Shown: piece by piece, positions 26,424 to 35,555 of the stretch | Position numbering within the stretch: the first letter of the stretch is position 1 | How the letters are laid out: the number at the start of each line of letters is the position of its first letter | NCBI GenBank assembly: GCA_963724705.1 | Contig: CAVRVS010000007.1 | Span: 124,001 to 188,000, forward strand | Reading direction: 5' to 3' | Origin: DASQPR01 sp963724705 | GTDB lineage: Bacteria; Actinomycetota; Actinomycetes; Mycobacteriales; Micromonosporaceae | DNA: 64,000 nucleotides | The notes under the pieces: generated by a model | Database searches by the model: none | Told to the model about the DNA's origin: nothing | The model's input: the letters and a program-made list of their open reading frames with translations, nothing else | Made by a program: the position numbers and the translations under genes

Positions 26424-28025
26424 TCAGATCATCGTCGCGGCTTGTGCCTCCATGTCGGCCGCCGCCAACTCGTCGTCCTCGTCGCGGAGTTGCGGCTTGC
26501 CATCCGCGACCGGCTCCGGTGCCGCGCCCTTGAGCGCACGGTCCGGCAACGCGAGCGTGATGGCGACAGCGAGCAGCGCGACCACGCCAGCCACCAGGAA
26601 GATCGGGTGCAGCGCACCGACGAACAGCTGGCGGATGGCTTCCCGCGCGGCCGCCGGCAGCGCGTTGATCGTGGCCGGGTCGTTGACCGACACCGAGCCA
26701 CCACCGCCACCCAAGCTGGCGAGCTTGTTCGACAGGACGGCGCCCAGCGCCGCCACGCCGACCGCGCCACCGAGCGAGCGGAAGAACGTCGACGCGGCCG
26801 TACCGGCACCCATGTCCTTGAGTGCGAGGTCGTTCTGGACGGCGAGGACCAGCGGCTGCATCGCGCTGCCGAGACCGATGCCGACGATCAGCATGTAGAT
26901 GAACGACTGCCACAACGGCGTGCTCACCTGCAGTTGGGTGAACAGCACCAGGCCGGCGCCCATCAGGCCGGTTCCGGCGACCGGGAACCACTTGTAGCGG
27001 CCGATCCGGGAGATCATCCGGCCGGTGACGATGGAGGTGCCGATCACGCCGACCATCATCGGCAGCATCAGCAGACCCGACTGGGTCGGCGTCGCGCCCT
27101 TGACGATCTGCAGGTAGAGCGGCACATAGATGATCGAGCCGAACATCGCGAAGCCGAGGATGAACGTGGCCACGTTGGAGATGGTGAACGTACGTCCACG
27201 GAACAGGTGCAGCGGCAGGATCGGCTCGGCGGCTCGGCTCTCGGCGGCGACGAACGCGACGGCGAGCACCGCGAACGCCACGAGCAGACCGATCACCCGT
27301 GTTGAGCTCCACTCCCAGCCCTTCGTACCACCGAAGGACAGCGCAAGCAGCAGCGACACGACGCTGGTGACCATCAGCCCGGCGCCCCACCAGTCGATCT
27401 TGTGGTCACGGCGCGTGTGCGGCACCAACCGCATCACCCAGGTGATGACAATGACGGCGACGATCGCGAGCGGCACGTTGATGTAGAAGATCCAGCGCCA
27501 CCCGGACGTGCCGAGCTGTGCGAAGTAGCCGCCGACAAGCGGGCCGGCCACGCTGGACAGACCGAAGACCGCGCCGAACATGCCCATGTAGCGGCCACGG
27601 TCACGCGGCGGAATGACGTCGGAGATGATGGTGAACGCAAGCGTCATCAGACCACCGGCACCGAGACCCTGGATGCCGCGGAATGCGATCAGCTCGGTCA
27701 TGCTCTGCGACGCGCCGGCCAGCAACGAGCCGATCATGAAGGTCATGATGGCGAAGAGCAGCACGGGTCGCCGGCCATAGAGGTCGGAGATCTTTCCGTA
27801 GAGCGGCGTCGACGCGGTCGAGGCCAGCAGATATGCGGTGACCACCCATGAGTAGTGGTTGATGCCCTTGAGTTCGCCGACGATCGTCGGCAGGGCCGTG
27901 CCGACGATGGTCTGGTCCAGTGCGGCCAGCAACATGCCCGTCATCAGGCCGCCCATGAGCAGCAGGATTTGGCGGTGGGACAGCCGCGGGCGGGTGATCT
28001 CCGCCGCCGCAGTCGAGGTGGTCAT
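26424..28025 (-). CDS. DHA2 family MFS multidrug efflux transporter (EmrB/QacA type)
   Basis: 533 residues with 14 predicted membrane segments. Family motifs are clear: motif D1 LLAALDQTIVGTALPTIVGEL, motif A LYGKISDLYGRRPVLLFAI, and motif C region around GPLVGGYFAQLGTSGWRWIFYINVP. Such pumps export drugs or toxic metabolites with protons. The gene overlaps the upstream marR by four bases (ATGA), so repressor and pump are one operon. The C-terminus is a short acidic cytoplasmic tail. Confidence 0.9.
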   Translation of the reverse strand: MTTSTAAAEITRPRLSHRQILLLMGGLMTGMLLAALDQTIVGTALPTIVGELKGINHYSWVVTAYLLASTASTPLYGKISDLYGRRPVLLFAIMTFMIGSLLAGASQSMTELIAFRGIQGLGAGGLMTLAFTIISDVIPPRDRGRYMGMFGAVFGLSSVAGPLVGGYFAQLGTSGWRWIFYINVPLAIVAVIVITWVMRLVPHTRRDHKIDWWGAGLMVTSVVSLLLALSFGGTKGWEWSSTRVIGLLVAFAVLAVAFVAAESRAAEPILPLHLFRGRTFTISNVATFILGFAMFGSIIYVPLYLQIVKGATPTQSGLLMLPMMVGVIGTSIVTGRMISRIGRYKWFPVAGTGLMGAGLVLFTQLQVSTPLWQSFIYMLIVGIGLGSAMQPLVLAVQNDLALKDMGAGTAASTFFRSLGGAVGVAALGAVLSNKLASLGGGGGSVSVNDPATINALPAAAREAIRQLFVGALHPIFLVAGVVALLAVAITLALPDRALKGAAPEPVADGKPQLRDEDDELAAADMEAQAATMI

Positions 28026-28609
28026 GCAGCGTTCTCCTGTCGGGTGCCAGCAGCCCGGGACGCGTTGGGCGCCGGGTGTTGCGAGGCGATCTTGTCGTTG
28101 AATCTCGTCAGCAGCCGGGCGAATTCGTTCCGCTCGGCGTCGGTCCAGTCGGACAGCAACTCGCGCAGCGCGGCCTCCTGCACGGCGCGGTTGCGGTGGT
28201 AGATCTCCAGTCCGCGCTCGGTCGCAGCGATCAGCGACGCACGGCGATCGGTGGTTTCGGTGGTACGGCCAGCCAAGCCGGCCGCCTCCAGCGCGTGGAC
28301 CTGACGGCTGATCGTCGACAGGTCGAGGCCCAGGCCGTCGGCGAGCGCGGACAGCCGCGTCGGCCCGGCGGCGACAATGCGGCCGAGCAACAGGTACGCG
28401 GAGCGATCCAGGTCGAGACCGTCCGGCCCGAGTCGAAGGTCGGCGTAGAAACGGTCGGCCCGCCGGAGAAAGACACCGAACTGGCGCCCGATCTCGGCGT
28501 ATGCGTCGTCGTTGATCTCGCGGTCGCCGGTTCGTGTGCCGGCATCGTTGCCGGCCGTCCTCGTACGTCCCACCTTGATCGCCTTCTTCGTCGTCTCAGC
28601 GTTGATCAT
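28022..28609 (-). CDS. MarR family transcriptional regulator
   Basis: 195 residues. The winged helix-turn-helix (TRLSALADGLGLDLSTISRQVHALEAAGLAGR, shown here only as reference to residues about 75-105) is followed by the wing TTDRRASLIAATERG. It most likely represses the downstream DHA2 pump until a ligand binds. ATG 28609 is preferred over GTG 28675 because a palindrome that could be its own operator (28649-28664) falls between the two. Confidence 0.85.
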   Translation of the reverse strand: MINAETTKKAIKVGRTRTAGNDAGTRTGDREINDDAYAEIGRQFGVFLRRADRFYADLRLGPDGLDLDRSAYLLLGRIVAAGPTRLSALADGLGLDLSTISRQVHALEAAGLAGRTTETTDRRASLIAATERGLEIYHRNRAVQEAALRELLSDWTDAERNEFARLLTRFNDKIASQHPAPNASRAAGTRQENAA

Positions 28610-28648
28610 CGCCGTCGGCCGTGCGTTGGTCACAGCCGCTACAACAAC

Positions 28649-28664
28649 TTGCTGGTACCAAGCA
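28649..28664 (-). promoter_or_regulatory. Possible MarR operator
   Basis: TTGCTGGTACCAAGCA is nearly symmetric around GGTACC and lies 40 bases before the chosen marR start. MarR proteins often bind such 16-18 base palindromes next to their own gene. Placement only; binding is unproven. Confidence 0.35.
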
Positions 28665-28823
28665 TTCCTATTCACTAGCCGGGCGGCAAGTCAGTTTTCT
28701 GAGAGCTGCGACACGTGCCATCGAGCCCACCGAGTCGGCTCGGAGTGGCCGCCAGCGGGCTGGCTAAGCCCGACGAACCCTGTTCGCTGGCGCGGGGGCG
28801 ATCGCGTATGCTGTGTCCTCGTT

Positions 28824-28900
28824 GCCGCCTTAGCTCAGTCGGCCAGAGCGACGCACTCGTAATGCGTAGGTCCCGAGTTCGATTCTCGGAGGCGGCTCCA
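28824..28900 (+). tRNA. tRNA-Thr (anticodon CGT)
   Basis: A full cloverleaf: acceptor GCCGCCT (28824-28830) with AGGCGGC (28890-28896), D arm AGCTCAGTCGGCCAGAGC, anticodon stem ACGCA/TGCGT with loop CTCGTAA (anticodon CGT at 28858-28860), and T arm CCGAGTTCGATTCTCGG. The discriminator T and the CCA end are encoded. It reads ACG threonine codons. Confidence 0.95.
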
Positions 28901-28902
28901 AC

Positions 28903-28933
28903 CCAAAGCCCAGGTCACCGGCCTGGGCTTTGG
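28903..28933 (+). terminator. Terminator of tRNA-Thr
   Basis: CCAAAGCCCAGG (28903-28914) pairs perfectly with CCTGGGCTTTGG (28922-28933), starting three bases after the tRNA CCA. Confidence 0.8.
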
Positions 28934-29317
28934 CGTCTGCCAAGATCGATCGCCGTGCCGGTATCAGTGACAGTCCTTAACTAGTCCTTGTCACGTGCCG
29001 CGAACGCGTCGTCCGGCCGCCCGGCGACAGCATCTAGATCGTCGCCGAAAAGGCCCGCGTATACATCCGGCGTTATGGGGAGTGGAAGTACCTCGAACCG
29101 CCGGGGCGGATCGCTACGCTCGAGTACGTCGGCGAAAGCAGCCGCAATCGGCCACGCTCATGGATGAGCTGCTCGTCAGCCTGCACCATCTTCTGCTCGG
29201 TATCTCATCGCTACGCCATGTCCGCAACGACCCGTCCTGCCGCCATGATGCAACGTCGACAACAAAGTCCGAGTCGCGCGATCCAACACAGCCTGAGTGG
29301 CCTCGGAGAGGATTCTC
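28934..29317 (+). other. Gene-free stretch downstream of tRNA-Thr
   Basis: No gene could be supported. One frame (29038-29160) reads a short plausible peptide (ARVYIRRYGEWKYLEPPG) without a start codon, following an in-frame stop, which could be a gene remnant. Base composition is less GC-rich than the flanks. The last bases hold the ribosome site GGAGAGG (29305-29311) of the next gene. Confidence 0.4.
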
Positions 29318-30142
29318 ATGCCTTTCGTCCATATCTCACTGGCGCGCGGCAAGTCGTCTGCGTACCTCGAAGCCGTATCGCAGGCGGTGCACGAAGCTCT
29401 GGTGACGGAGTTGAACGTGGAGCCTGGCGACCAATTCCAGCTCATCGAGCAACACGACCCCGGCGAGCTGAAGTTCAACCGCACCTTTCGCGGCGGCCCA
29501 CGCTCCGACGACTGGATTGTGTTCACGATGACGGACGGGGTGGACCGCGGCCAGCCAGCCAAGCGCAGGTTCTACAAGACCTTGGTTCGCCGGCTCGAAG
29601 AAGGCCCAGGTGTCCGACCGGCGGACGTGTTCGTCATGATGACAGTGACCCCGCTCGAGAACTTCTCGTTTGCCGACGGTGTAATCGGCACTGACATCGC
29701 CGCCGCCGAAGCGTTCGACGCCGCCGCGAAGACCTCCGGTACCCGTAGCGCCTACACCAAGACCGAGATGGCTACCGCGATCGCCGTGCTGCTCCAGCAG
29801 AACGATCGAAGCCTCATCCTGCCGATGCTCCGAGACGATGTCGTACTCAAGGTGCCCACCACCCTGCCGTATGGCGGGGAGTTCACCGGTCCCGCGGCCT
29901 TCGATGGCTTCTTCGCGGGATTCGGCGGCAGCGACGTCTGGGAGTCTTTCATCGTCCACGTCGATGACATCATCGAATCCGACAAACACCTGATCGCTCA
30001 GCTCACCAACACCGGTGTACTCAAGGCAAGCGGCAAGACGGTGGTCGTTCAGAACCTGTGGCTGTTCGAAATCACCGACGGCAAGTTCGTGCGCGTTCAG
30101 CTCTACGCCGATACCGCCGCCGCCCGAAACACGGCGGCCTGA
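29318..30142 (+). CDS. Tautomerase-NTF2 (SnoaL-like) fusion protein
   Basis: 274 residues. Residues 1-125 are a 4-oxalocrotonate-tautomerase-type domain of the Tautomerase_2 kind: it begins MPFVHISLARGKS with the catalytic Pro2, then LNVEPGDQFQLIEQHDPGEL and RRFYKTLVRRLEEGPGVRPADVFVMM. Residues about 155-274 form an NTF2/SnoaL-like fold (MATAIAVLLQQNDRSLILPMLRDDV, QNLWLFEITDGKFVRVQLYAD). ATG 29318 is chosen over 29297 because of GGAGAGG eight bases ahead and because it places Pro at position 2. GC content and codon use are visibly lower than in neighbours, and the gene sits alone between tRNA-Thr and a copy of the tRNA 3' end, so it is probably acquired. Substrate unknown. Confidence 0.75.
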   Translation: MPFVHISLARGKSSAYLEAVSQAVHEALVTELNVEPGDQFQLIEQHDPGELKFNRTFRGGPRSDDWIVFTMTDGVDRGQPAKRRFYKTLVRRLEEGPGVRPADVFVMMTVTPLENFSFADGVIGTDIAAAEAFDAAAKTSGTRSAYTKTEMATAIAVLLQQNDRSLILPMLRDDVVLKVPTTLPYGGEFTGPAAFDGFFAGFGGSDVWESFIVHVDDIIESDKHLIAQLTNTGVLKASGKTVVVQNLWLFEITDGKFVRVQLYADTAAARNTAA

Positions 30143-30175
30143 TCGGATTCCGCGCGATCCACATATCCGGCCCAC

Positions 30176-30242
30176 TCTCGGCGGCGGCTCCACCCAGAGA
30201 CCCAGGTCACGACCACGACAGTGGATCATGATCTGGGCTTTG
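30176..30242 (+). repeat. Imperfect copy of the tRNA-Thr 3' end and terminator (possible attachment site)
   Basis: TCTCGGCGGCGGCTCCA (30176-30192) differs by one base from the tRNA end at 28884-28900. The following CCCAGAGACCCAGGTCAC matches the sequence after the tRNA with one mismatch and a one-base shift, and ATCTGGGCTTTG (30231-30242) resembles the distal terminator arm, after an 18-base insertion in the loop. Such partial tRNA copies mark the far end of elements integrated at tRNA genes. The 211 bases from here to 30453 hold nothing recognised. Confidence 0.65.
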
Positions 30243-30453
30243 CTTCCTTGAGATACCAGAGCAGTCAGCCGAGCAGCCTCAACCGTGAGCACGTCTGGAT
30301 TGCGCGGATGTCGGTTTGCGTTTTCTGTGAGACGGCCGGTATCCGAGAGGTCAAGCATGGTCGGCGCCACCTCGGCGCGACTGCATCGGCGATCGTGCGT
30401 ACTGCGGATGTCTCGACATGACCGATTCGCGGCGTACCGCTGCCGGAAGGGCT

Positions 30454-31893
30454 CTAGTCGCCGTTGTCGGCTGTCGGCAACGACGCGGCCAACTGGTCGA
30501 GTCCTGCCGCGAGCATGTCGTGGCCAGCAGCTGTCATCTTGCCGTCCCCGAGGAGTTGGGCGAGGTCCGCGCGTAGCGCTGTGATCTTGTCGTTGGTGTC
30601 GTTGGTGTCGTGGCGGTGGCCGTGATCAAGAGTGTGGGCGAGGTCGTTGAGTTGGTGGTCGAGATCATCGGCGGCGTGGCGGTCGACCTGGCCCGCCTGC
30701 ACCTGCTGTTGGAGCAGGGCTTGGAGGCCGGCGATCTGGTCGGCGGGGTCGCCGACAGTGGTTGGCGTGGTCGAGGGGGTCGCCGAAGCGGCGGTCACCG
30801 TCGGCGAGTTGGTGGCTGGTGGCGTTGCGGCCTGCGGTTGGCCGGCGGGGCGGTTCAGCAGGACGGCGGCGAGCACGGCGGCGGTGGCAAGCGCGACGAC
30901 GAGAACGGCCGCCATCGCGACTCGGCCAAGGGTGAATCGTCGATATCGTTCGTCCCAGCCATTACGTCGCTCGTCGTGTCCCAGCGCCGCCGGCATGGTC
31001 CGAGTGGGTGTGGGCACCACGGCGCGGGCCACTGGCCGTACGGCGGTGACCGGTGCAGCCGCTTCCGCAGATGGCCGCCGGTCGACAACGCCCAGCGCGG
31101 CGAGAACCTGCCGATGATCGGCCGGTCGGTCCGCTGGGTCTTTGGCCAGCAGGCGATCGATCAGAGCCGCCAGCTCGACGGGGACGTCGGCCCGGCGGGA
31201 TCGCACCGGTGCTGGGGCATTGTGCAAGTGCTGGTAGATGACTGCGACCGGGCTGTCGCCAACGAACGGTGGCCCGCCGGTAAGCATCGCGTACAGCACG
31301 CAGCCCAGTGCGTACAGATCAGTCCGGGCGTCGACCGAATCTCCGGTGGCCTGCTCGGGCGCCATATAGTCGCTGGTGCCGATCGCCGTCTCCGGAGCGG
31401 TCAGCGTCTGCCCGGCCGCGTGCAGCTGCCGCGCGATGCCAAAGTCGCATACCTTCACCGCACCGGCGGGGGTGACCATGATGTTGGCTGGTTTGACATC
31501 GCGGTGGATAACGCCGGCGGCGTGGGCCGCGCCGAGCGCGTCGCACGACTGCGCAGCGATCGCTACCGCCTGCTGCACCGGTAACGGCCCGGCCTCCAGC
31601 AGTGTTGCCACGCTGACTCCGCTGATCAACTCCATCACCAGGTACCCGACACCCTCCTGGGTACCTACGTCGTACACGGCGACGATATTGGGGTGAGCTA
31701 GGCGCGCGACCGTGCGTGCCTCACGGTCGAAGCGCTCCGCAGCGCTCGGGTCGCTGAGTCCCGCATGGTCGAGCGTCTTGACCGCGACCGCTCGCTCCAG
31801 CCGCAGATCCCAGCCCCGCCACACGGTCGCCATCCCGCCCGAGCCCAGCACATCCTCAAGCCGGTACCGATCGCCTAACAGCCGCTTGGACAT
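30454..31893 (-). CDS. Membrane-bound serine/threonine protein kinase (PknB-like, no PASTA)
   Basis: 479 residues. Kinase domain 10-265: glycine loop LGSGGMATVWRGWD, Lys in VAVKTLDHAG, catalytic loop VIHRDVKPANIMV, DFG motif VCDFGIAR, activation segment GTSDYMAPEQATGDSV. A linker leads to one membrane segment (VAMAAVLVVALATAAVLAAVLL region, about 330-352), then an outer part of about 130 residues rich in Gln, Asp and His, predicted helical (QIAGLQALLQQQVQAGQVD; DKITALRADLAQLLGDGKM), in place of the PASTA repeats of PknB. It is divergent from the diguanylate cyclase gene. The start is ATG 31893. Confidence 0.92.
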   Translation of the reverse strand: MSKRLLGDRYRLEDVLGSGGMATVWRGWDLRLERAVAVKTLDHAGLSDPSAAERFDREARTVARLAHPNIVAVYDVGTQEGVGYLVMELISGVSVATLLEAGPLPVQQAVAIAAQSCDALGAAHAAGVIHRDVKPANIMVTPAGAVKVCDFGIARQLHAAGQTLTAPETAIGTSDYMAPEQATGDSVDARTDLYALGCVLYAMLTGGPPFVGDSPVAVIYQHLHNAPAPVRSRRADVPVELAALIDRLLAKDPADRPADHRQVLAALGVVDRRPSAEAAAPVTAVRPVARAVVPTPTRTMPAALGHDERRNGWDERYRRFTLGRVAMAAVLVVALATAAVLAAVLLNRPAGQPQAATPPATNSPTVTAASATPSTTPTTVGDPADQIAGLQALLQQQVQAGQVDRHAADDLDHQLNDLAHTLDHGHRHDTNDTNDKITALRADLAQLLGDGKMTAAGHDMLAAGLDQLAASLPTADNGD

Positions 31894-32104
31894 GCCAACC
31901 ACCCTGACACACTGCGACCGCGGCGCACCTTCCGCCCGACGCCGACGGGTGACTTACGCCCCTACTTGCGTATGGATCAGCCGGAGGAGACCCGCAGTCT
32001 TTACGGCCGGCCGACGTGGCCATCCCCAGGGCCGGGCGGTGAGACGTAACCAAGCCGTCGTGCAAGGTTGGGCCGTTAGGCTCTGGAAGGTGGAGGGCAC
32101 GCCA

Positions 32105-33562
32105 GTGGCTCGGACCGACGGGCGCGTGCGTTGGGCGTTCATCGTCGGCTCACTTTTGTTGATAGCGGTTTACCCAACGCTGTCGACATTCGGCCGGGGA
32201 ATCACATTCGCGTTTGCCTCACTCGCCGCGATACCGGCCGTGATCGCCGGCCTGCGGCACGTTGACTCCGGGAATCGACGCCCCTGGTGGCTGTTGCTCG
32301 CTGCTCTGGTCACCGTCAGCATTGCCAACATCGTCAGGCTCGCCCCAGGCGATGCATCGGTGTCCAGCAGCCGGCTCCTGGACGCTGCCGGCAACCTGCT
32401 GGCACTGGCCGCCGCGTTCGCCTTGGTGATCCGGCGAGGGGGCAACGACCTCGGCGGCATTATCGACGCCAGCATCCTCGCGTTGGCGCTCGGCGGCCTG
32501 CTCTGGGACATCGCGGTATTACCGAATCTCCAGGACGACTACACAGCCACCACTGCGCAGGTCGATCTGTTCGTCGTAGTGTTCGCTCTCTGCGGCGTCC
32601 TGGGAGCGTTGATCTGGCTCGTACAGGTCGCCGGGCGATCGATCAGCGCGTTGTGGTGGCTGGGCGCGGCGGTCACGCTTGCCCTGGCCGGAAACGTCGT
32701 GCTGGCGATGGCGAGTGCTCACTGGCTCCCGGCGGTCGCCATGATGATGTTCATCGCTACCTATGCATCGATCGGGCTATTCGGCCTGGATTCCTCCGCC
32801 GTACTCCTGGCGCGGCCGGCACCGCCCACGCACGAGGACGCGCTTTCCGTGGGCCGGCTTGTCTTTCTGGGCGCAGCGGTGGCGGTAATCCCTGTGGTTG
32901 TTGGAATCCGCACGCTAGTGGCCGGCGGTAGTGACGGCTTGCTGTTGACCATCGGTGGGGCTGGCATCGCAATCCTGGTGATGGTACGCATCGGGCGCCT
33001 GTCGGCCGGACGTGACCGCGCGGAGAAGGCACTCAGGCACGAAGCCTCGCACGACCCGCTGACGGACCTCCTCAACCGCCGTGAATTTATCGCACGGCTC
33101 GGCGAGGAATTGTCGATCCGCGCCGACTGCGCGATCGCCTTTTGCGACTTGGATGGATTCAAAACCGTCAACGACCGCCTCGGCCATGACGCTGGCGATC
33201 AGCTTCTCGTCGACGTGGCGCGGCGGCTCCGGGCTTGCGTGCGCGCTGGCGACGAGGTGAGCCGGTTCGGTGGCGACGAATTCTTAATCTTGTTTCGCGG
33301 CGCGGCATTCGACGAGATTGACGAGATCTGTAAGCGCATCGTCGACGCACTGTCGCGCCCTATCAAGCTGCGAGGAGAACTCGTGACCATCAATGCGAGC
33401 ATGGGCATTGCGGTCGCCCGTGGCCAGGACGATCCGGAAGACCTCATCAACCGCGCCGACCACGCGATGTACAGAGCAAAACTTGACGACCCGGACACGT
33501 CCGGAATACGCGTTCACGGTGCCGACGCACGTAGTCTGCGATTCTGGGACGACAAGTCGTGA
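32105..33562 (+). CDS. Membrane-anchored diguanylate cyclase (GGDEF)
   Basis: 485 residues. The first 300 residues make about nine hydrophobic segments (WAFIVGSLLLIAVYPTLSTF, then LGGIIDASILALALGGLLW and others) that serve as a membrane sensor module. The GGDEF domain (about 325-470) has HEASHDPLTDLLNRREF, the signature SRFGGDEFLILF, and the product-inhibition site RAGD exactly five residues before GGDEF, so it should be an active, feedback-inhibited producer of cyclic di-GMP. No EAL domain follows. GTG 32105 is selected because GGAGGG lies eight bases upstream. It is divergent from the kinase gene, 211 bases away. Confidence 0.9.
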   Translation: MARTDGRVRWAFIVGSLLLIAVYPTLSTFGRGITFAFASLAAIPAVIAGLRHVDSGNRRPWWLLLAALVTVSIANIVRLAPGDASVSSSRLLDAAGNLLALAAAFALVIRRGGNDLGGIIDASILALALGGLLWDIAVLPNLQDDYTATTAQVDLFVVVFALCGVLGALIWLVQVAGRSISALWWLGAAVTLALAGNVVLAMASAHWLPAVAMMMFIATYASIGLFGLDSSAVLLARPAPPTHEDALSVGRLVFLGAAVAVIPVVVGIRTLVAGGSDGLLLTIGGAGIAILVMVRIGRLSAGRDRAEKALRHEASHDPLTDLLNRREFIARLGEELSIRADCAIAFCDLDGFKTVNDRLGHDAGDQLLVDVARRLRACVRAGDEVSRFGGDEFLILFRGAAFDEIDEICKRIVDALSRPIKLRGELVTINASMGIAVARGQDDPEDLINRADHAMYRAKLDDPDTSGIRVHGADARSLRFWDDKS

Positions 33563-33680
33563 TACGGAGGGATGCGCCTAAGCCAAGGCAGTTCTCGTGG
33601 ATGCACCTCACGCTTGCTGACGAAAGACAACAGACACCCCAAGACGGCCAAGTTGATCGTCGGTTGACACGGAGAGGGCC

Positions 33681-35096
33681 ATGCGCGTTGTAGTCGTTGG
33701 CGGCAGTGCGGCTGGTTTGTTCACGTCGCTGCTCCTCGCGCGCGATGGCCACGACGTCGTCGTGCTGGACCGCGATCCGATCGATCCCGCACCGGATGTC
33801 GAGGCCGCCGCGGGCTCGGCGTTTCGCGCCACCGCGCCGCAGATCGTGCAACCGCACGTGGTGCTTTCGCTGTGCCGGGAGCTTCTCCTGCGGCGGCTGC
33901 CCGACGTGTACGACGACCTGATCGTGGCGGGAGTGGCTGAGGCACTTTTGTCGACTCAGATGCCGCCATCACTTCCCGACCGCAGCGCGTGGCCCGGCGA
34001 CGAACAACTGACCCTGTTGATGACTCGCCGGTCGACGCTGGACTGGGTGTTGCGCCGCGCCGCCGCGGCGCAGACCGGTGTGACCATTCGCGGCGGCGTG
34101 CAGGTGACCGGCCTGATGGCCAAGCCGGGACGGCCTCCGCACGTGACCGGCGTACGCACCGACGATGGCGATCTGAGTGCCGACCTGGTGGTCGATGCGA
34201 CTGGTCGTCGTTCGGTGATCGACCGGTGGCTCGCGGCGATCGACGCACGGCCAACGGCCAACTCGGCGGCGGAATGTGGCCTCGCCTACTACAGCCGCCA
34301 CTATCGGCTGCACACAGACGTGGACCTACCAGGCCCGCGCACCACGCGGATCGTCGCCGGGCTCGACGAGTGCACCGTCGGCATCTGGGCCGGAGACAAC
34401 GGCACGATGATCCTGTTGGTCGCGCCGCTTGCCGAAGACAAACGCTTCCGCCGCGTTCGCGACCCGGACGTGTTTACCGCGGTATTGCGCACGGTCCCGG
34501 TGTACGCCGGATGGCTCGACGTACTCGAACCCATCACACCGATCTTCCCCATGGCCGGCCTGCACAACACGCTCCGCCGGCTCGTCGTCGACGGGTCGCC
34601 GGTCGCGACCGGGCTTCACGCGATCGGCGATACGGTGTCCACGACCAACCCGACGCTCGGCCGTGGGCTCAGCCTGGCGTTGCAAGGAGCCGTAGACCTC
34701 GTTGACGCCATCGGCAACGGGTACGAAGATCCGACCGAGCTAGCAATGGCGCTGGACGAGGACGTCGAGAACCATGTGGCGCCGTTCTACGCCGACCAAG
34801 CGAACATCGACGCGGCGCGGCTCACGCAACTACGACACACGATCTTCGACGCTCCGGCACCGAGCACGCCCGACGTCACGGATCGGGTCACGTACGCGCA
34901 ACTGCGCAATGCCGCGCCGTTCGACCCGACGGTGTTCCGGGCATTCTGGAAGGTCATGGGGATGGTCTGCCTGCCGGACACCATCTACACGGATCCGACG
35001 ATCGTTGCGCGGACGCACGATGTCATCCGTACCCGCGGCGGCGGCCCACCGATCACACAGCCGACGCGTGAACAGTTGATGACCGCCCTGGGCTAG
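33681..35096 (+). CDS. FAD-dependent monooxygenase/oxidoreductase
   Basis: 471 residues. The N-terminal dinucleotide fold RVVVVGGSAAGLFTSLLLAR and VVVLDRD bind FAD; LVVDATGRRSVIDRWL corresponds to the DG-type motif, and the second FAD-contact GLHAIGDTVSTTNPTLGRGLSLAL is intact. It resembles uncharacterised actinobacterial flavin hydroxylases near the styrene-monooxygenase/halogenase superfamily. No halogenase WxWxIP motif was found. The ribosome site GGAGAGG precedes ATG 33681. A small ABM-type gene follows 99 bases later, a pairing seen in secondary-metabolite oxidation, but a pathway is not visible. Confidence 0.8.
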   Translation: MRVVVVGGSAAGLFTSLLLARDGHDVVVLDRDPIDPAPDVEAAAGSAFRATAPQIVQPHVVLSLCRELLLRRLPDVYDDLIVAGVAEALLSTQMPPSLPDRSAWPGDEQLTLLMTRRSTLDWVLRRAAAAQTGVTIRGGVQVTGLMAKPGRPPHVTGVRTDDGDLSADLVVDATGRRSVIDRWLAAIDARPTANSAAECGLAYYSRHYRLHTDVDLPGPRTTRIVAGLDECTVGIWAGDNGTMILLVAPLAEDKRFRRVRDPDVFTAVLRTVPVYAGWLDVLEPITPIFPMAGLHNTLRRLVVDGSPVATGLHAIGDTVSTTNPTLGRGLSLALQGAVDLVDAIGNGYEDPTELAMALDEDVENHVAPFYADQANIDAARLTQLRHTIFDAPAPSTPDVTDRVTYAQLRNAAPFDPTVFRAFWKVMGMVCLPDTIYTDPTIVARTHDVIRTRGGGPPITQPTREQLMTALG

Positions 35097-35195
35097 GTCC
35101 CGAGGCGTGCGCAGCTCGATGATGTGGTTGCGAACCACGCGCACGCTTGACGCTTTCCTGTCGAAAGGGTCGGTCCCTCTCCGTAGACTCGTCGC

Positions 35196-35507
35196 GTGAT
35201 CGCACGGATGTGGCGGGGTTGGGTCAGGACCGACCGGGCGAGCGAGTATGTGGACTACATCAGCCGTACCGGCCTGGCTGAGTACCGCCAGACACCAGGA
35301 AATCTCGGCGCCGAGATGTGGACTCGGGACTTGGGTGACGGCCGATCCGAGGTGACGACGCTGAGCTGGTGGGCATCGATCGACGATGTTCGCGGATTCG
35401 CCGGCGACGACATCGAACGGGCTGTGTTCTACCCGGAGGACGACGAGTACCTGATCGGCCGAGAGACCACGGTGACCCACCACGAGGTCGCGCGCCGGCT
35501 TGGGTAG
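35196..35507 (+). CDS. Antibiotic-biosynthesis-monooxygenase-like dimeric barrel protein
   Basis: 103 residues with a ferredoxin-like dimeric alpha/beta barrel pattern: IARMWRGWVRTDRASEYVDY, YRQTPGNLGAEMWTR, and VTTLSWWASIDDVRGFAG. This is the ABM/DUF1330-type fold; many members are cofactor-free oxygenases or unknown stress proteins. GTG 35196 start. It follows the FAD monooxygenase on the same strand. Confidence 0.7.
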   Translation: MIARMWRGWVRTDRASEYVDYISRTGLAEYRQTPGNLGAEMWTRDLGDGRSEVTTLSWWASIDDVRGFAGDDIERAVFYPEDDEYLIGRETTVTHHEVARRLG

Positions 35508-35555
35508 CCCTCAGGTCATCGCGGATCTACCAAAAAGAGCGCACGGCAGCCGATG

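Noticed and set aside
29041..29160. Short peptide-like frame downstream of tRNA-Thr
   Set aside because: No start codon, no ribosome site, no recognisable family; kept only as a possible remnant.
30221..30421. 66-codon ORF after the tRNA-end copy
   Set aside because: It begins inside the terminator copy and shows no family resemblance.
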